Of a DNA stretch of 64,000 nt, positions 15,673 to 24,388 are shown in pieces. Origin of the DNA: UBA987 sp002292105. GTDB lineage: Bacteria; Bacteroidota; Bacteroidia; NS11-12g; UBA9320. The DNA is taken from contig OX044357.1 in NCBI GenBank assembly GCA_943846675.1, positions 1,302,001-1,366,000 of the forward strand, written 5' to 3'. The notes below the pieces were generated by a model that saw only the letters and a program-made list of their open reading frames with translations, had not been told where the DNA came from and did not search any database. The translations under genes were made by a program, and so were the position numbers. The first letter of the stretch is position 1. Each line of letters opens with the position of its first letter.

Positions 15673-17616
15673 TCATTCTCCCCATCTCCAGATAAATCCT
15701 CCGTATATGGTTCTTGAAGGCATCTGAGCACCCAATATTTCTTGATACTGTGTGTCTAGAATGTTTCTTCCTTCAATAAATAGACGCGCTGGAACAAACT
15801 TTGGTTTGTACGATATACGCATATTCATCAGCGTATATTGGTTCTTTACTTCGCCATTAATTCCCTCAATCTTTTCCGGGTTACGTGTTATCAGATTACT
15901 GGATAAACTGGCACGTATGCGGTTGTACCTGAACAAAATACGAGGTGAGGCAATATGAATTGGGTGGTTGGCAATGTATTTGGATTCAACCGGCCCTTCG
16001 TGTGTAGTTTTTAAGTAGGTATAATCAACAAAAAACTTAAGGTAGGTTGTGTCTGTTTGGTTTACCGAATACCGAGCGCTTAATTCATAACCAATGTTGT
16101 TGCTGTTGGCAATGTTTCGCGTATAGAAATAAGTGGTGTCTGGCACTAAATTGGTCAGGTTGTTAATCTGGCTAGAATTGGTCACGATGTAATCGATTAG
16201 ATTGTCTGACGTACGGTAAAAAACCGACTGACTAATACGTAATTTTTTTGAAGGAGACCAATTGGCATTTAAGTCGGCAGAAAAAGATTTTTCAGGCTGA
16301 ACGTCTGGATTCCCCGCATTTCGGTTTGGAGACAACTGCTCAATGTTGTAGGATACAAATCTTTCAGTATAATCTGGGTTTCTAACAGATTGACCAATCG
16401 AACTACGTAACACCAATTTGGGTAATATGTAGGTACCGGTTATTTGAGGAACAAAATGGAAACCATAATAATCATCTTGCTCTGCACGCACCCCAAGCAT
16501 TAATTTGAATTTTTCTCCAACGCTAAGTCGACTTTGTGCAAATCCTGCAATGCTAAAGTTGTCGTGATTTCCTCTATCACTGCTTTCGATGGTGGTACGA
16601 TCATACTGCACGCCATAGGCAATTTTGTGTTTGTTCAACGCCCTGTTTTGCGTTAATGTCGCGTTTAAACGCGTAGTTGTATGGCCGTTTACCGAAGTTG
16701 GTAAAAATGCAAAAGTGTCCTGATTATGCTTATAGCCAATGTTAAACTCAGTACGTTGCTTGGCATCTTCATTGGTCAAAGCAGATTGTATCCAATATGC
16801 TTTTATTTGTTCAACAGATTCGTCGAATGAGCTCGCGGTATAGAAGTATTTTGCATCAAAGTCACGTACATCCATAGCGCCACGCAGATACACTTTCCAT
16901 GCGTTCTTAAAATAGATGCCGGATAAGGTATAATTCTTAATGTCGTAGTAAGACCTATACGTACTATCTGCTACGCTGTTTTTACCAAAGTTAGGATTAG
17001 ATCTTTGCTCTCCATCAGAACGCAATGCTTTAACACCACCCGAAAAACCCCATTTTTTAGCATTCAGAAAAATACCCATGTCACTATTAAAGAACTTGTC
17101 TTGACCAAAAGCCAATTTGCCAGCAAAGTTGAATTGATATTTGGGTACGGCCATATACGTTTTGGTTTTGATGTGTATCACACCACCAACGGCGTCGCTT
17201 CCAAACGAAACACCTGAAGGACCTTTGATAATTTCGATTCGTGCAATTTCTGCAAGAGCGATAGGTATATTGTTGTTAAAATGACCAGTTAGTCCGTCGT
17301 TCAGTCTTTGGTTGTCAACCAGAACAAGCACTTGAGAGAATGTACTTCCACGTAAACCTATGTCAGATTGAACGCCAAACCCACCTCTGCTGTTCAAGTT
17401 AACTCCAGCAATATCTTGAAGTAAATCTTCAACTGTATTGACGGCATACTGTTCGATGTCTTTAGCGGTTAACACAGTAACGGTTTTTCCTGTTTCCTTG
17501 TACCTGTCTTGTAACCTGTTTGAACTTACGACTGTCGTGTCAAGAGATTCTTGTGCATTAACATAAAAACTTGATAAAGTTAAAAGCGCAAGCAATGTAA
17601 ATGTGGTAGACTTCAT
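15673..17616 (-). CDS. TonB-dependent receptor, BtuB/siderophore-receptor size
   Basis: This 647-residue protein has a signal peptide (ending VNAQ), an N-terminal TonB-box-like stretch (DTTVVSSNR), a plug domain (about 45-160, with VEDLLQDIAGVNLNSRGGFG, IGLRGSTFSQVLVLVDNQRL and IEIIKGPSGVSFGSDAVGGV) and a beta-barrel ending IYGGFIWRWGE. It lacks the carboxypeptidase-regulatory domain of SusC-type receptors. The size fits cobalamin, haem or siderophore receptors. No cobalamin riboswitch or Fur-like box was recognised upstream, so the ligand is open. The C-terminal residue is Glu, whereas Phe is more usual in barrels. Confidence 0.9.
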   Translation of the reverse strand: MKSTTFTLLALLTLSSFYVNAQESLDTTVVSSNRLQDRYKETGKTVTVLTAKDIEQYAVNTVEDLLQDIAGVNLNSRGGFGVQSDIGLRGSTFSQVLVLVDNQRLNDGLTGHFNNNIPIALAEIARIEIIKGPSGVSFGSDAVGGVIHIKTKTYMAVPKYQFNFAGKLAFGQDKFFNSDMGIFLNAKKWGFSGGVKALRSDGEQRSNPNFGKNSVADSTYRSYYDIKNYTLSGIYFKNAWKVYLRGAMDVRDFDAKYFYTASSFDESVEQIKAYWIQSALTNEDAKQRTEFNIGYKHNQDTFAFLPTSVNGHTTTRLNATLTQNRALNKHKIAYGVQYDRTTIESSDRGNHDNFSIAGFAQSRLSVGEKFKLMLGVRAEQDDYYGFHFVPQITGTYILPKLVLRSSIGQSVRNPDYTERFVSYNIEQLSPNRNAGNPDVQPEKSFSADLNANWSPSKKLRISQSVFYRTSDNLIDYIVTNSSQINNLTNLVPDTTYFYTRNIANSNNIGYELSARYSVNQTDTTYLKFFVDYTYLKTTHEGPVESKYIANHPIHIASPRILFRYNRIRASLSSNLITRNPEKIEGINGEVKNQYTLMNMRISYKPKFVPARLFIEGRNILDTQYQEILGAQMPSRTIYGGFIWRWGE

Positions 17617-17757
17617 TGTTTTTGTTTTTGTTGGTGCAATACTATGACGACTTCATTAAAAAAGTTGTCAAATGAAGTGGGAAAAGTGTTGGATAAAGGA
17701 ATTTAGTTTTACGATTAATGATTAACAATTAATGATTTAGGATGACCTTTTAATTTT

Positions 17758-17799
17758 CAGCTATCAGCTATCAGCTATCAGCTATCAGCTATCAACTAT
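17758..17799 (+). repeat. Heptamer array 2a (CAGCTAT)
   Basis: Five exact CAGCTAT units (17758-17792) are followed by CAACTAT and a decayed CAGCCTA. The array lies just upstream of element copy 2 in the 17617-18234 intergenic gap. Confidence 0.9.
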
Positions 17800-17814
17800 C
17801 AGCCTATAACCTTG

Positions 17815-18066
17815 ACTTTTTTTACTCAGGGGTTGCCACCCCTAACCCGGCTTTCATTTTTTTCTTGATAAAAAAACGAAACAAACGTGTCCGCCTGCTG
17901 GCGGAAAAATCAAGACTTCAGAAGTTTTCTTTGAACTCTACGAAAGGCTTTTCTTTCCCTCAGCCAAAGCCGCTGCGCTTTCCTGCCTGCTTAGCACAAG
18001 GCCTGCACACAAAAGCCTTCCTCGTTTTATACAGAAAACTTCAAAGGTCATTTTCAATCGTACATG
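17815..18066 (+). repeat. Hairpin-rich interspersed element, copy 2
   Basis: It opens with the hairpin AGGGGT (17828-17833) and ACCCCT (17838-17843), followed by CCCGG, CTTTCATTTTTT and AAAAAACGAAACAAA, in the same order as copy 1 at 1391-1640. TCCGCC (17890-17895) pairs with GGCGGA (17900-17905). GAAGTTTTCT (17921-17930) pairs exactly with AGAAAACTTC (18033-18042), and AAGGCTTTT (17944-17952) with AAAAGCCTT (18011-18019). A 70-codon frame crosses the element but is not supported as a gene. Confidence 0.75.
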
Positions 18067-18103
18067 GTTTACGATGACCATTGAATTTTGAATTTTTAAA
18101 TTT

Positions 18104-18220
18104 CAATTTTCAATTTTCAATTCTCAATTATCAGCTATCAATTATCAGCTATCAGCTATCAGCTATCAGCTATCAGCTATCAATTCTCAGCTCTCAATTA
18201 TCAATTATCAACTATCAATT
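18104..18220 (+). repeat. Heptamer array 2b, 16 units in register, up to the nhaC-type start
   Basis: Sixteen uninterrupted heptamers (18104-18215) fit CA[A/G][T/C]T[A/C/T]T, including five consecutive CAGCTAT (18146-18180), followed by CAATT. The array ends 3 bases before TATTTTG and 15 bases before the GTG start at 18235. Confidence 0.9.
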
Positions 18221-18234
18221 GCTATTTTGCGCCC

Positions 18235-19869
18235 GTGTCTGAACTATCAAGCATTCCGGATTGGATGAGCATCATTCCTCCAATCGTCGCCATTGCTTTG
18301 GCGTTGATTTTAAGAGAAGTGCTCTTAAGTCTAACTATTGGTATTTTCTCAGGGCTGGTACTGATGGGGTTAAAGTCCTCAAAATCCATTGGACAAGCCT
18401 TTCTTGAAGTGCCAACGGCTATACAACATTCACTGGTGAATAAAGACCATATCAGCGTGATACTTTTTACCCTTATGATTGGGGCAATGGTGTCGATTAT
18501 TTCTAAGAATGGCGGCATGATGGCATTGGTCAAACGCATTTCAAAAAAAGCAACGACGGCTAGGTCAGGCCAATTGGCTACTTGGTTGTTGGGTATTGCC
18601 ATATTCTTTGATGATTACGCCAATACCCTTGTGGTGGGTAACACCATGCGGCCTTTAACCGATAAGTTGAAGATAAGTAGAGAAAAGCTGGCGTACATCG
18701 TAGACTCAACTGCTGCACCAGTTGCGGCCATTGCGTTTATAACCACTTGGATAGGCGCAGAGTTAGGCTACATCTCCGACGGAATTGCTAAGATCCCGAA
18801 TGGAGCCACGGAGATTGGGTCCGCATATGGGGTTTTCTTCCAATCGTTGCAATACATGTTTTATCCTATTTTAACGCTGTTCTTCATCTTTATGTTGGTT
18901 TGGCGCAAACGCGATTTTGGCCCAATGTTGAAAGCTGAGCGCAAAGCACGTGCAGCAGATGCGATGGTTAAAGAGCGGAGTGTTGTAGGCGAAATTGACG
19001 AAGTCGAAGATAAAAAGGAGTCGCTGTGGAGCGCCATATTGCCAATCGCAGTGATGATAGTAGGTGCAACCATTGGTTTGTTTTATACGGGCTTGGCTGG
19101 AGGAGGAGAAGGACAAGAATATGTTTGGAATAACAGCGTGTCGTTCGCCACAAATTTGTCTGAAATCATAGGACGTGCCGATAGCTACTTGTCGCTTATC
19201 TGGGGCTCGTTTTGTGGCTTGTTTATGGCGATATTAATTACAATTTCTGCCGGCATTTTGTCTGTTCGTAAGACTATGTCTGTTGCAGAAGCTGGCGTTA
19301 AGTCGATGATGCCCGCTATTTTAATCTTAACCTTGGCGTGGACGTTAGGCGCCGTTACCGAGTCTCTTGGAACCGCTGAGTATTTAGCCGCACTTAGTCA
19401 GGGTAACATTATGCCGGAGTTTATTCCAACTATTGTTTTCCTTTTGGCTGCTGGAATTGCTTTTTCTACAGGAACCAGTTGGGGGACCATGTCTATTTTA
19501 TACCCAATTGTTTTGGTCACCTCATGGAATATTTGCGCTGCAGACGCTTTTTCGATTGACGCCTCCATGAATATTTTTGCGAATGTGGTTAGCGCGGTTT
19601 TGGCTGGGTCTGTTTTGGGTGATCATTGTTCACCAATTTCGGATACGACCATACTGAGCTCATTGTCAGCTGATTGCGATCATGTGCAGCACGTAAAAAC
19701 GCAAATGCCATATGCCTTGACGGTTGGTTTAGTCTCTATTATTCTAGGAACTATTCCAGCAGGATTTGGTATTCCGTTTTATATTACCTTCCCCATTGCA
19801 GCATTAACGCTCTATTTTATTGTTTCATATTTTGGTAAAATGACTGAAACTGAGGCGGTAAGCCAATAA
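18235..19869 (+). CDS. NhaC-type Na+/H+ antiporter family protein
   Basis: This is a 544-residue polytopic inner-membrane protein with about 11-12 hydrophobic segments. Signatures include FFDDYANTLVVGNTMRPLTD, AFSTGTSWGTMSILYPIV and GSVLGDHCSPISDTTILSS, the last being the conserved C-terminal region of NhaC-like carriers. It should exchange cytoplasmic Na+ for external protons, or carry an organic ion as some relatives do. A central hydrophilic loop (about 235-265, KAERKARAADAMVKERS) is cytoplasmic. The start is a GTG, 15 bases after a heptamer repeat array that occupies the promoter region. Confidence 0.88.
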   Translation: MSELSSIPDWMSIIPPIVAIALALILREVLLSLTIGIFSGLVLMGLKSSKSIGQAFLEVPTAIQHSLVNKDHISVILFTLMIGAMVSIISKNGGMMALVKRISKKATTARSGQLATWLLGIAIFFDDYANTLVVGNTMRPLTDKLKISREKLAYIVDSTAAPVAAIAFITTWIGAELGYISDGIAKIPNGATEIGSAYGVFFQSLQYMFYPILTLFFIFMLVWRKRDFGPMLKAERKARAADAMVKERSVVGEIDEVEDKKESLWSAILPIAVMIVGATIGLFYTGLAGGGEGQEYVWNNSVSFATNLSEIIGRADSYLSLIWGSFCGLFMAILITISAGILSVRKTMSVAEAGVKSMMPAILILTLAWTLGAVTESLGTAEYLAALSQGNIMPEFIPTIVFLLAAGIAFSTGTSWGTMSILYPIVLVTSWNICAADAFSIDASMNIFANVVSAVLAGSVLGDHCSPISDTTILSSLSADCDHVQHVKTQMPYALTVGLVSIILGTIPAGFGIPFYITFPIAALTLYFIVSYFGKMTETEAVSQ

Positions 19870-19905
19870 TATCGAGGTAGATTTGCGTGTTATCTCAATA
19901 GATAG

Positions 19906-21150
19906 GTGGGTTCAAATCAAAAAATAGTTCAAAACAACATTAGAAAGCGCATAAAAATTGGCGCCTATATTTTGATACCCTTTATTTTAGTTGGTGGTCT
20001 TTCCATTGCCTATCAATTGACCACTGGCGGTTTCGAATCCATGGATTTTTCTATCGGTAAATTATGGTCATGGGCTTCCAATGATCGCGAAATCAAACAA
20101 AGTGAAGACAACGCGTTCGAACGAATCATTGAGCCGGTGCGTAATCGATCTGACGTGGCAGAGGCAAAAGTTGTCCGTGAAAGGGAAACAGTTCAAGTGA
20201 AACCAGTTAATAATCCAGTTCGTATTCACAAACCTAAAACAGGCTTGGCTCAATTTATGGCAAACCGCGAACCGTTTAAAACCGTTCATGTGGACATGAT
20301 TCAGCCGGATAAAACGTTTAACTATTTGCGTTCGGGGAAATACATTGATTTAAAACAAAAGGAGTTTCTTATTCCTACAGATATAAAAACCAGAAGGTCA
20401 AGAATTGCCGTTGGAGCGTCTTTTACTCCTGGGCTTTCTTACCGTCGGTTAACCTACAACGACATCAGTTCGGTTGCAAGAATTTACAATCAAACAGCAT
20501 ATACGTTTGGGCAAAGTAAAGAGTACCGCAATAACAACGACCAGGCCATAATGAACTTCTATTCAGGCTTTGATGTGTATGCAAATGTCTCCAAAAAATG
20601 GACGGTTCAGATGGGATTTTATTATTCTTCTCATGGAGAAAAATTGACTGTGGTGAATAAGAATGATCCAAACGAAATTACCTCGAACCCTTCGCATGGA
20701 AGTGCTTTTCTAAGTAAACAGAGTGTTTTTGAGTCTCCTGAAATGGTTGACTACACCGCAAACGAGGAAATACCTTTCACCAATTATTACGGCTTGATGG
20801 AGATCCCGGTTTTAGCCAGTTACCAATGCGTTGATATTTCTGATATGCTTCACGTTAGCGTGCAAATGGGTGGATCTTATGGTTACCTAGATCATGCCGA
20901 TGTGTTGATGTATAATTATGAGACCAACAAGTACTTCTGGATTCCAAGTTCAGATTTTGAGTTATTGAATAAGCATTTTATCAGTGGTATTGTGGGTGCT
21001 GAAATATCTCAATATATCAGCCACGAAATTGAAATATTTGCCAATCCGCAGTTTAAATATTCATTTACGCCAACTTTTAAGAAGGCCTACGAGATTAAAC
21101 AAAACCAGTGGGCAACTGGATTGAGGTTAGGAATGAAGGTGCACCTATAA
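19906..21150 (+). CDS. Anchored protein with C-terminal outer-membrane-barrel-like domain
   Basis: This is a 414-residue protein from a GTG start, 36 bp after the nhaC-type gene. Instead of a signal peptide it has a basic N-terminus and one hydrophobic segment (about residues 19-39). A charged linker follows (about 60-165), then a region rich in alternating aromatic strands (GASFTPGLSYRRLTYND, FYSGFDVYANVSKKWTVQMG and TGLRLGMKVHL at the end), typical of small outer-membrane barrel domains. Similar Bacteroidota proteins combine a helix or anti-sigma-like N-part with a barrel-like C-part. The function is unknown. Confidence 0.7.
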   Translation: MGSNQKIVQNNIRKRIKIGAYILIPFILVGGLSIAYQLTTGGFESMDFSIGKLWSWASNDREIKQSEDNAFERIIEPVRNRSDVAEAKVVRERETVQVKPVNNPVRIHKPKTGLAQFMANREPFKTVHVDMIQPDKTFNYLRSGKYIDLKQKEFLIPTDIKTRRSRIAVGASFTPGLSYRRLTYNDISSVARIYNQTAYTFGQSKEYRNNNDQAIMNFYSGFDVYANVSKKWTVQMGFYYSSHGEKLTVVNKNDPNEITSNPSHGSAFLSKQSVFESPEMVDYTANEEIPFTNYYGLMEIPVLASYQCVDISDMLHVSVQMGGSYGYLDHADVLMYNYETNKYFWIPSSDFELLNKHFISGIVGAEISQYISHEIEIFANPQFKYSFTPTFKKAYEIKQNQWATGLRLGMKVHL

Positions 21151-21156
21151 TCGAGG

Positions 21157-21600
21157 CTAATGATTGTGCCCGGCGTGCGGGTCAACTTTTGGCATTGGGT
21201 TTGTCTTCTTTGGTGTTGCAATCGGATCACCTGTTACATTCACAATAATAATTAGGTTTATTTCTCCGGCATTTGAAAAGATGTTTACGCCTTTGGCATA
21301 CTCTCCATTTTTATTTTTGGTGTCAAATGTCACTTTGATCTTACCAGACTTGCCTGGTGCAACGGCACCTCTTGGCCAATCTGTAGCGGTACAGCTACAA
21401 GTCGATTTCACTTCCTTGATGTAAAAATTACCCGTTCCAACGTTTGTAAATTCAAAGGTATGTTCAGCAGTTTCTCCTGGGCGAAATGTACCCATGTGAT
21501 ATTGCATGGTGTCTTTAAATTGAACTACCGGTACTTCTTGAGCGTCCGCAACAGCACAACCCAGAATTATCGTCGAAAACAGTAAAATCATTCTTTTCAT
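21157..21600 (-). CDS. DUF1573 secreted protein
   Basis: This is a 147-residue protein with a signal peptide ending VADAQ. The mature part is one immunoglobulin-like beta-sandwich of the DUF1573 type (MGTFRPGETAEHTFEFTNVG, then VKSTCSCTATDWPRGAVAPGKSGKIKVTFD), with the usual CSC/CTAT cysteine turn. The tail is His-rich (DPHAGHNH). These domains are abundant in Bacteroidota envelopes, and their role is unclear. A TAAGTTTG box ends 4 bases before the ATG. It converges with the preceding gene (6 bp between stops). Confidence 0.9.
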   Translation of the reverse strand: MKRMILLFSTIILGCAVADAQEVPVVQFKDTMQYHMGTFRPGETAEHTFEFTNVGTGNFYIKEVKSTCSCTATDWPRGAVAPGKSGKIKVTFDTKNKNGEYAKGVNIFSNAGEINLIIIVNVTGDPIATPKKTNPMPKVDPHAGHNH

Positions 21601-21604
21601 AATA

Positions 21605-21612
21605 CAAACTTA
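21605..21612 (-). promoter_or_regulatory. Candidate -7 box 4 bases from the DUF1573 ATG
   Basis: TAAGTTTG on the minus strand is a perfect TAnnTTTG directly against the start codon at 21600. Confidence 0.5.
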
Positions 21613-21724
21613 GTATCAATTATTATACCACATTATACAGATGCTTTTGTTTCATAATTCGTTGCATGTAAATATGAAGCTTAATAGGAGCATTTTTCTA
21701 TATTCGTGCCCGAATTAAAGCACT

Positions 21725-23392
21725 ATGACAGATATAGAAATTGCACAGGCCGTTGAGATGCAGCATATCAATGATATCGCAGCAAAATTAAATGTTGACT
21801 CTAATAACATTGAACAATACGGAAAGTACAAGGCAAAGTTGCCTTTGGATTTGATTGATAAAGATAAGGTTGCTAAAAGCAAATTGATTCTTGTAACAGC
21901 CATTACGCCAACACCTGCTGGAGAAGGAAAAACTACAGTATCGATCGGATTACACGAAGGGTTAAATAAAATCGGAAAAAAGAGTGTTGTGGTTTTAAGA
22001 GAACCGTCTCTAGGTCCGGTTTTTGGTATAAAAGGTGGAGCTGCCGGCGGTGGTTACTCTCAAGTTGTGCCAATGGAGGATATCAACCTGCATTTTACTG
22101 GTGATTTTTCAGCTATTGAAAAAGCAAATAATTTCTTAGCTGCTGTTATCGATAATAACATTCAAAGCAAAACGAGAAGTTTAGGCATCGATCCACGTAC
22201 CGTTATTTGGAAACGCGTTATCGATATGAACGATCGCGCGCTTAGAGACATCGTTATCGGATTGGGTGGAACAGGGAACGGAATACCTCGTGAAGATGGA
22301 TTTAACATTACGGCTGCTTCAGAAGTAATGGCCATTCTTTGTATGTCGAATGATCTTGACGATTTGAAGCAAAAACTAGGTAGTATTTTCTGTGGATACA
22401 CATTCGATAAGAAACCGGTTTATGCAAGAGATTTAAATGCGGAAAATGCAATGGCAATTTTATTAAAGGATGCTGTAAAACCGAACTTGGTTCAAACCCT
22501 AGAAGGTAACCCGGCCATTATTCATGGTGGTCCTTTTGCGAACATAGCACAGGGTACAAATACCATTATTGCAACACAGATGGGGATGTCTCTCGGCGAT
22601 TATGTTGTGACTGAAGCAGGATTTGGCGCTGATCTTGGTGCTGAGAAGTTTTTAAATATCAAATGTGGTTACGGTAATTTAAAGCCAGAGGCTCTTGTAT
22701 TGGTTGCGACGATTAGAGCACTTCGTCACCACGGTGGGGCTAAGCCTGATCAATACAACGACGCAAACTTGGATCGCGTAAAAGCTGGATTTGCCAACTT
22801 AGAAAAACACATCGAAAACAGTAAAAAGTTTGGACTTAACCCAGTGGTTGCTGTAAACAACTTCTATACGGACTCTCAAGAAGAAATTGATTGGTTAATC
22901 GAAAAATGTGCGAGCATCGGGGTTCAAGCGGTATTAAGCAAAGGATGGGCCGAAGGTGGAAACGGAACACAAGATCTTGCCCATGCTGTTGTAAAGGAAA
23001 TTGAATCTGGCAAGAATGATTTTAAGCCATTATATGATTGGAATTTATCTGTAAAAGAAAAAATTGAAACCATTGCGAAAGAAATATATGGTGCAGATGG
23101 CGTTGATTACGCAGCTAAAGCAGAACGAGGAATCCGCACCATTGACAAATTAGGTTTATCGCACCTGCCCATATGTATGGCAAAAACCCAAAAATCGTTC
23201 TCAGACAACGATAAAAAAGTGGGTCGACCAACTGGTTTTAGAGTTACTGTAAGAGAATTCGAAATTGCTGCAGGCGCAGGATTCTTAATTCCTATATTAG
23301 GCAACATGATGCGTATGCCAGGACTGCCAGCAGTGCCGGCATCTGAAGGTATGAGCATTGATAGCGACGGAAAGATTAGCGGATTGTCTTAG
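21725..23392 (+). CDS. fhs: Formate-tetrahydrofolate ligase
   Basis: This 555-residue enzyme joins formate to tetrahydrofolate with ATP, giving 10-formyl-THF. It also runs in reverse to release formate and ATP. Clear signatures are TPTPAGEGKTTVSIGL (phosphate-binding loop), EPSLGPVFGIKGGAAGGGY, FTGDFSAIEKANN, VTEAGFGADLGAEKF and PGLPAVPASEGM. Length matches the family. It is followed by its own terminator (23417-23451) and then by the formate dehydrogenase maturation and structural genes, which together suggest formate made from or fed into the folate pool is oxidised. TATATTCG (21699-21706) is a possible -7 box. Confidence 0.97.
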   Translation: MTDIEIAQAVEMQHINDIAAKLNVDSNNIEQYGKYKAKLPLDLIDKDKVAKSKLILVTAITPTPAGEGKTTVSIGLHEGLNKIGKKSVVVLREPSLGPVFGIKGGAAGGGYSQVVPMEDINLHFTGDFSAIEKANNFLAAVIDNNIQSKTRSLGIDPRTVIWKRVIDMNDRALRDIVIGLGGTGNGIPREDGFNITAASEVMAILCMSNDLDDLKQKLGSIFCGYTFDKKPVYARDLNAENAMAILLKDAVKPNLVQTLEGNPAIIHGGPFANIAQGTNTIIATQMGMSLGDYVVTEAGFGADLGAEKFLNIKCGYGNLKPEALVLVATIRALRHHGGAKPDQYNDANLDRVKAGFANLEKHIENSKKFGLNPVVAVNNFYTDSQEEIDWLIEKCASIGVQAVLSKGWAEGGNGTQDLAHAVVKEIESGKNDFKPLYDWNLSVKEKIETIAKEIYGADGVDYAAKAERGIRTIDKLGLSHLPICMAKTQKSFSDNDKKVGRPTGFRVTVREFEIAAGAGFLIPILGNMMRMPGLPAVPASEGMSIDSDGKISGLS

Positions 23393-23416
23393 GAAAGATA
23401 TTTCGAAACAAACTAT

Positions 23417-23451
23417 AAACTGCCATTGTTAAATCAATGGCAGTTTTTTTT
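23417..23451 (+). terminator. Rho-independent terminator after fhs
   Basis: AAACTGCCATTG (23417-23428) and CAATGGCAGTTT (23435-23446) form a perfect 12-bp stem with loop TTAAAT, followed by a T run. An in-frame ATG for the next gene (23437) lies inside this hairpin and is therefore unlikely to be used. Confidence 0.92.
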
Positions 23452-23493
23452 AGACCTTTAATTCGTGAAGCAAATTACAAGTATCTTTACCGT

Positions 23494-24294
23494 ATGAATT
23501 CAACATCCATACACAACGCAAATAAATATACCAAGTTGGGTGTTGAGCATGTAGAGGACGTGCTTACCAATGAAGCTCCATTGCAGATTCATGTTAACAA
23601 TAAGCCGTTTTCTGTAACCATGCGTACACCAGGGTTTGAACATGATCTAGCCAGAGGTATACTGCACTCAGAGAATGTTTTTACATTACGCGATAAAGTG
23701 CTTAGAACACAGAGCATTGATATCGACCATGACGGAACTGTAACTACAGTAAATGCTGTTATACCAGAGAATGAATTGGATTTTGGATTTGACTCTAATA
23801 GATCTTTAACGTCTGTTTCTTCTTGCGGAATTTGCGGCAAAGAGGACATCTCTTCTATTACGCTTTGCGGGCAACCACTGAAAGACGCGTCAGCATTTAA
23901 AGCTGGGCAGGTTAACGCCATGTTCGACGTAATGGCCGAAGCACAATATGCTTTTAACTCATCGGGTGGGTGTCATGCAGCAGCAGCGTTTGATTCGGAA
24001 GGTAACATGCTTGTTTTACGAGAGGACATTGGCCGGCACAACGCGGTTGATAAAGTAATAGGGCATTTGCTCAATGCTCAGATTGTGGCCAATGCCAAAG
24101 TGCTGCTGGTAAGTGGACGCGTATCGTACGAGATTGTCTCCAAAGCGTATTATGCCGGAATCCCGGTTTTAGCGGCCATTTCAGCACCATCAAATTTGGC
24201 GGTTCAGATGTCGGAAGAGTTTGGCGTAAGTCTGCTTGGTTTTTGTCGTACAGACAAACTCACAGCGTATAGCCATCCATACAGAATAGTCTGA
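23494..24294 (+). CDS. fdhD: FdhD, sulfurtransferase for formate dehydrogenase maturation
   Basis: This protein is about 266 residues from the ATG at 23494. FdhD passes sulfur from IscS to the molybdenum cofactor of formate dehydrogenase and is needed for its activity. The sulfur-carrying Cys pair is in SSCGICGKEDI, and the conserved regions TMRTPGFEHDLARGILHSE, SGGCHAAAAFD, REDIGRHNAVDKVIG and LVSGRVSYEIVSKA are all present. An upstream in-frame ATG falls inside the fhs terminator, and a TATCTTTA box lies 4 bases before the chosen start. It sits just before the formate dehydrogenase genes. Confidence 0.95.
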   Translation: MNSTSIHNANKYTKLGVEHVEDVLTNEAPLQIHVNNKPFSVTMRTPGFEHDLARGILHSENVFTLRDKVLRTQSIDIDHDGTVTTVNAVIPENELDFGFDSNRSLTSVSSCGICGKEDISSITLCGQPLKDASAFKAGQVNAMFDVMAEAQYAFNSSGGCHAAAAFDSEGNMLVLREDIGRHNAVDKVIGHLLNAQIVANAKVLLVSGRVSYEIVSKAYYAGIPVLAAISAPSNLAVQMSEEFGVSLLGFCRTDKLTAYSHPYRIV

Positions 24295-24344
24295 AATTCA
24301 CATAGAATTTCGCCCCGCTGAATTTACCATTCCAATAAAAAAAT

Positions 24345-24352
24345 TATCTTTG
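24345..24352 (+). promoter_or_regulatory. Candidate -7 box for the formate dehydrogenase operon
   Basis: TATCTTTG is a perfect TAnnTTTG match, 36 bases before the ATG at 24389. No clear -33 TTG is seen. Confidence 0.55.
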
Positions 24353-24388
24353 GTCATAGGAATATAAAGTGTTCAAAAAAAGGAATAT

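Noticed and set aside
17865..18077. 70-codon open frame on the plus strand
   Set aside because: It is another frame inside the second copy of the repeat element, and its translation is not related to that of copy 1.
17758..18220. CRISPR array
   Set aside because: The repeats are 7 bases with no spacers and no cas genes nearby.
17617..18234. Cobalamin riboswitch upstream of the 15673-17616 TonB receptor
   Set aside because: No B12-box-like or adenosylcobalamin riboswitch core motif was seen. The region is occupied by heptamer arrays and the repeat element.
23437..23493. Longer fdhD start at the ATG at 23437
   Set aside because: The ATG lies inside the perfect terminator stem of fhs, and the added residues have no similarity to FdhD starts.
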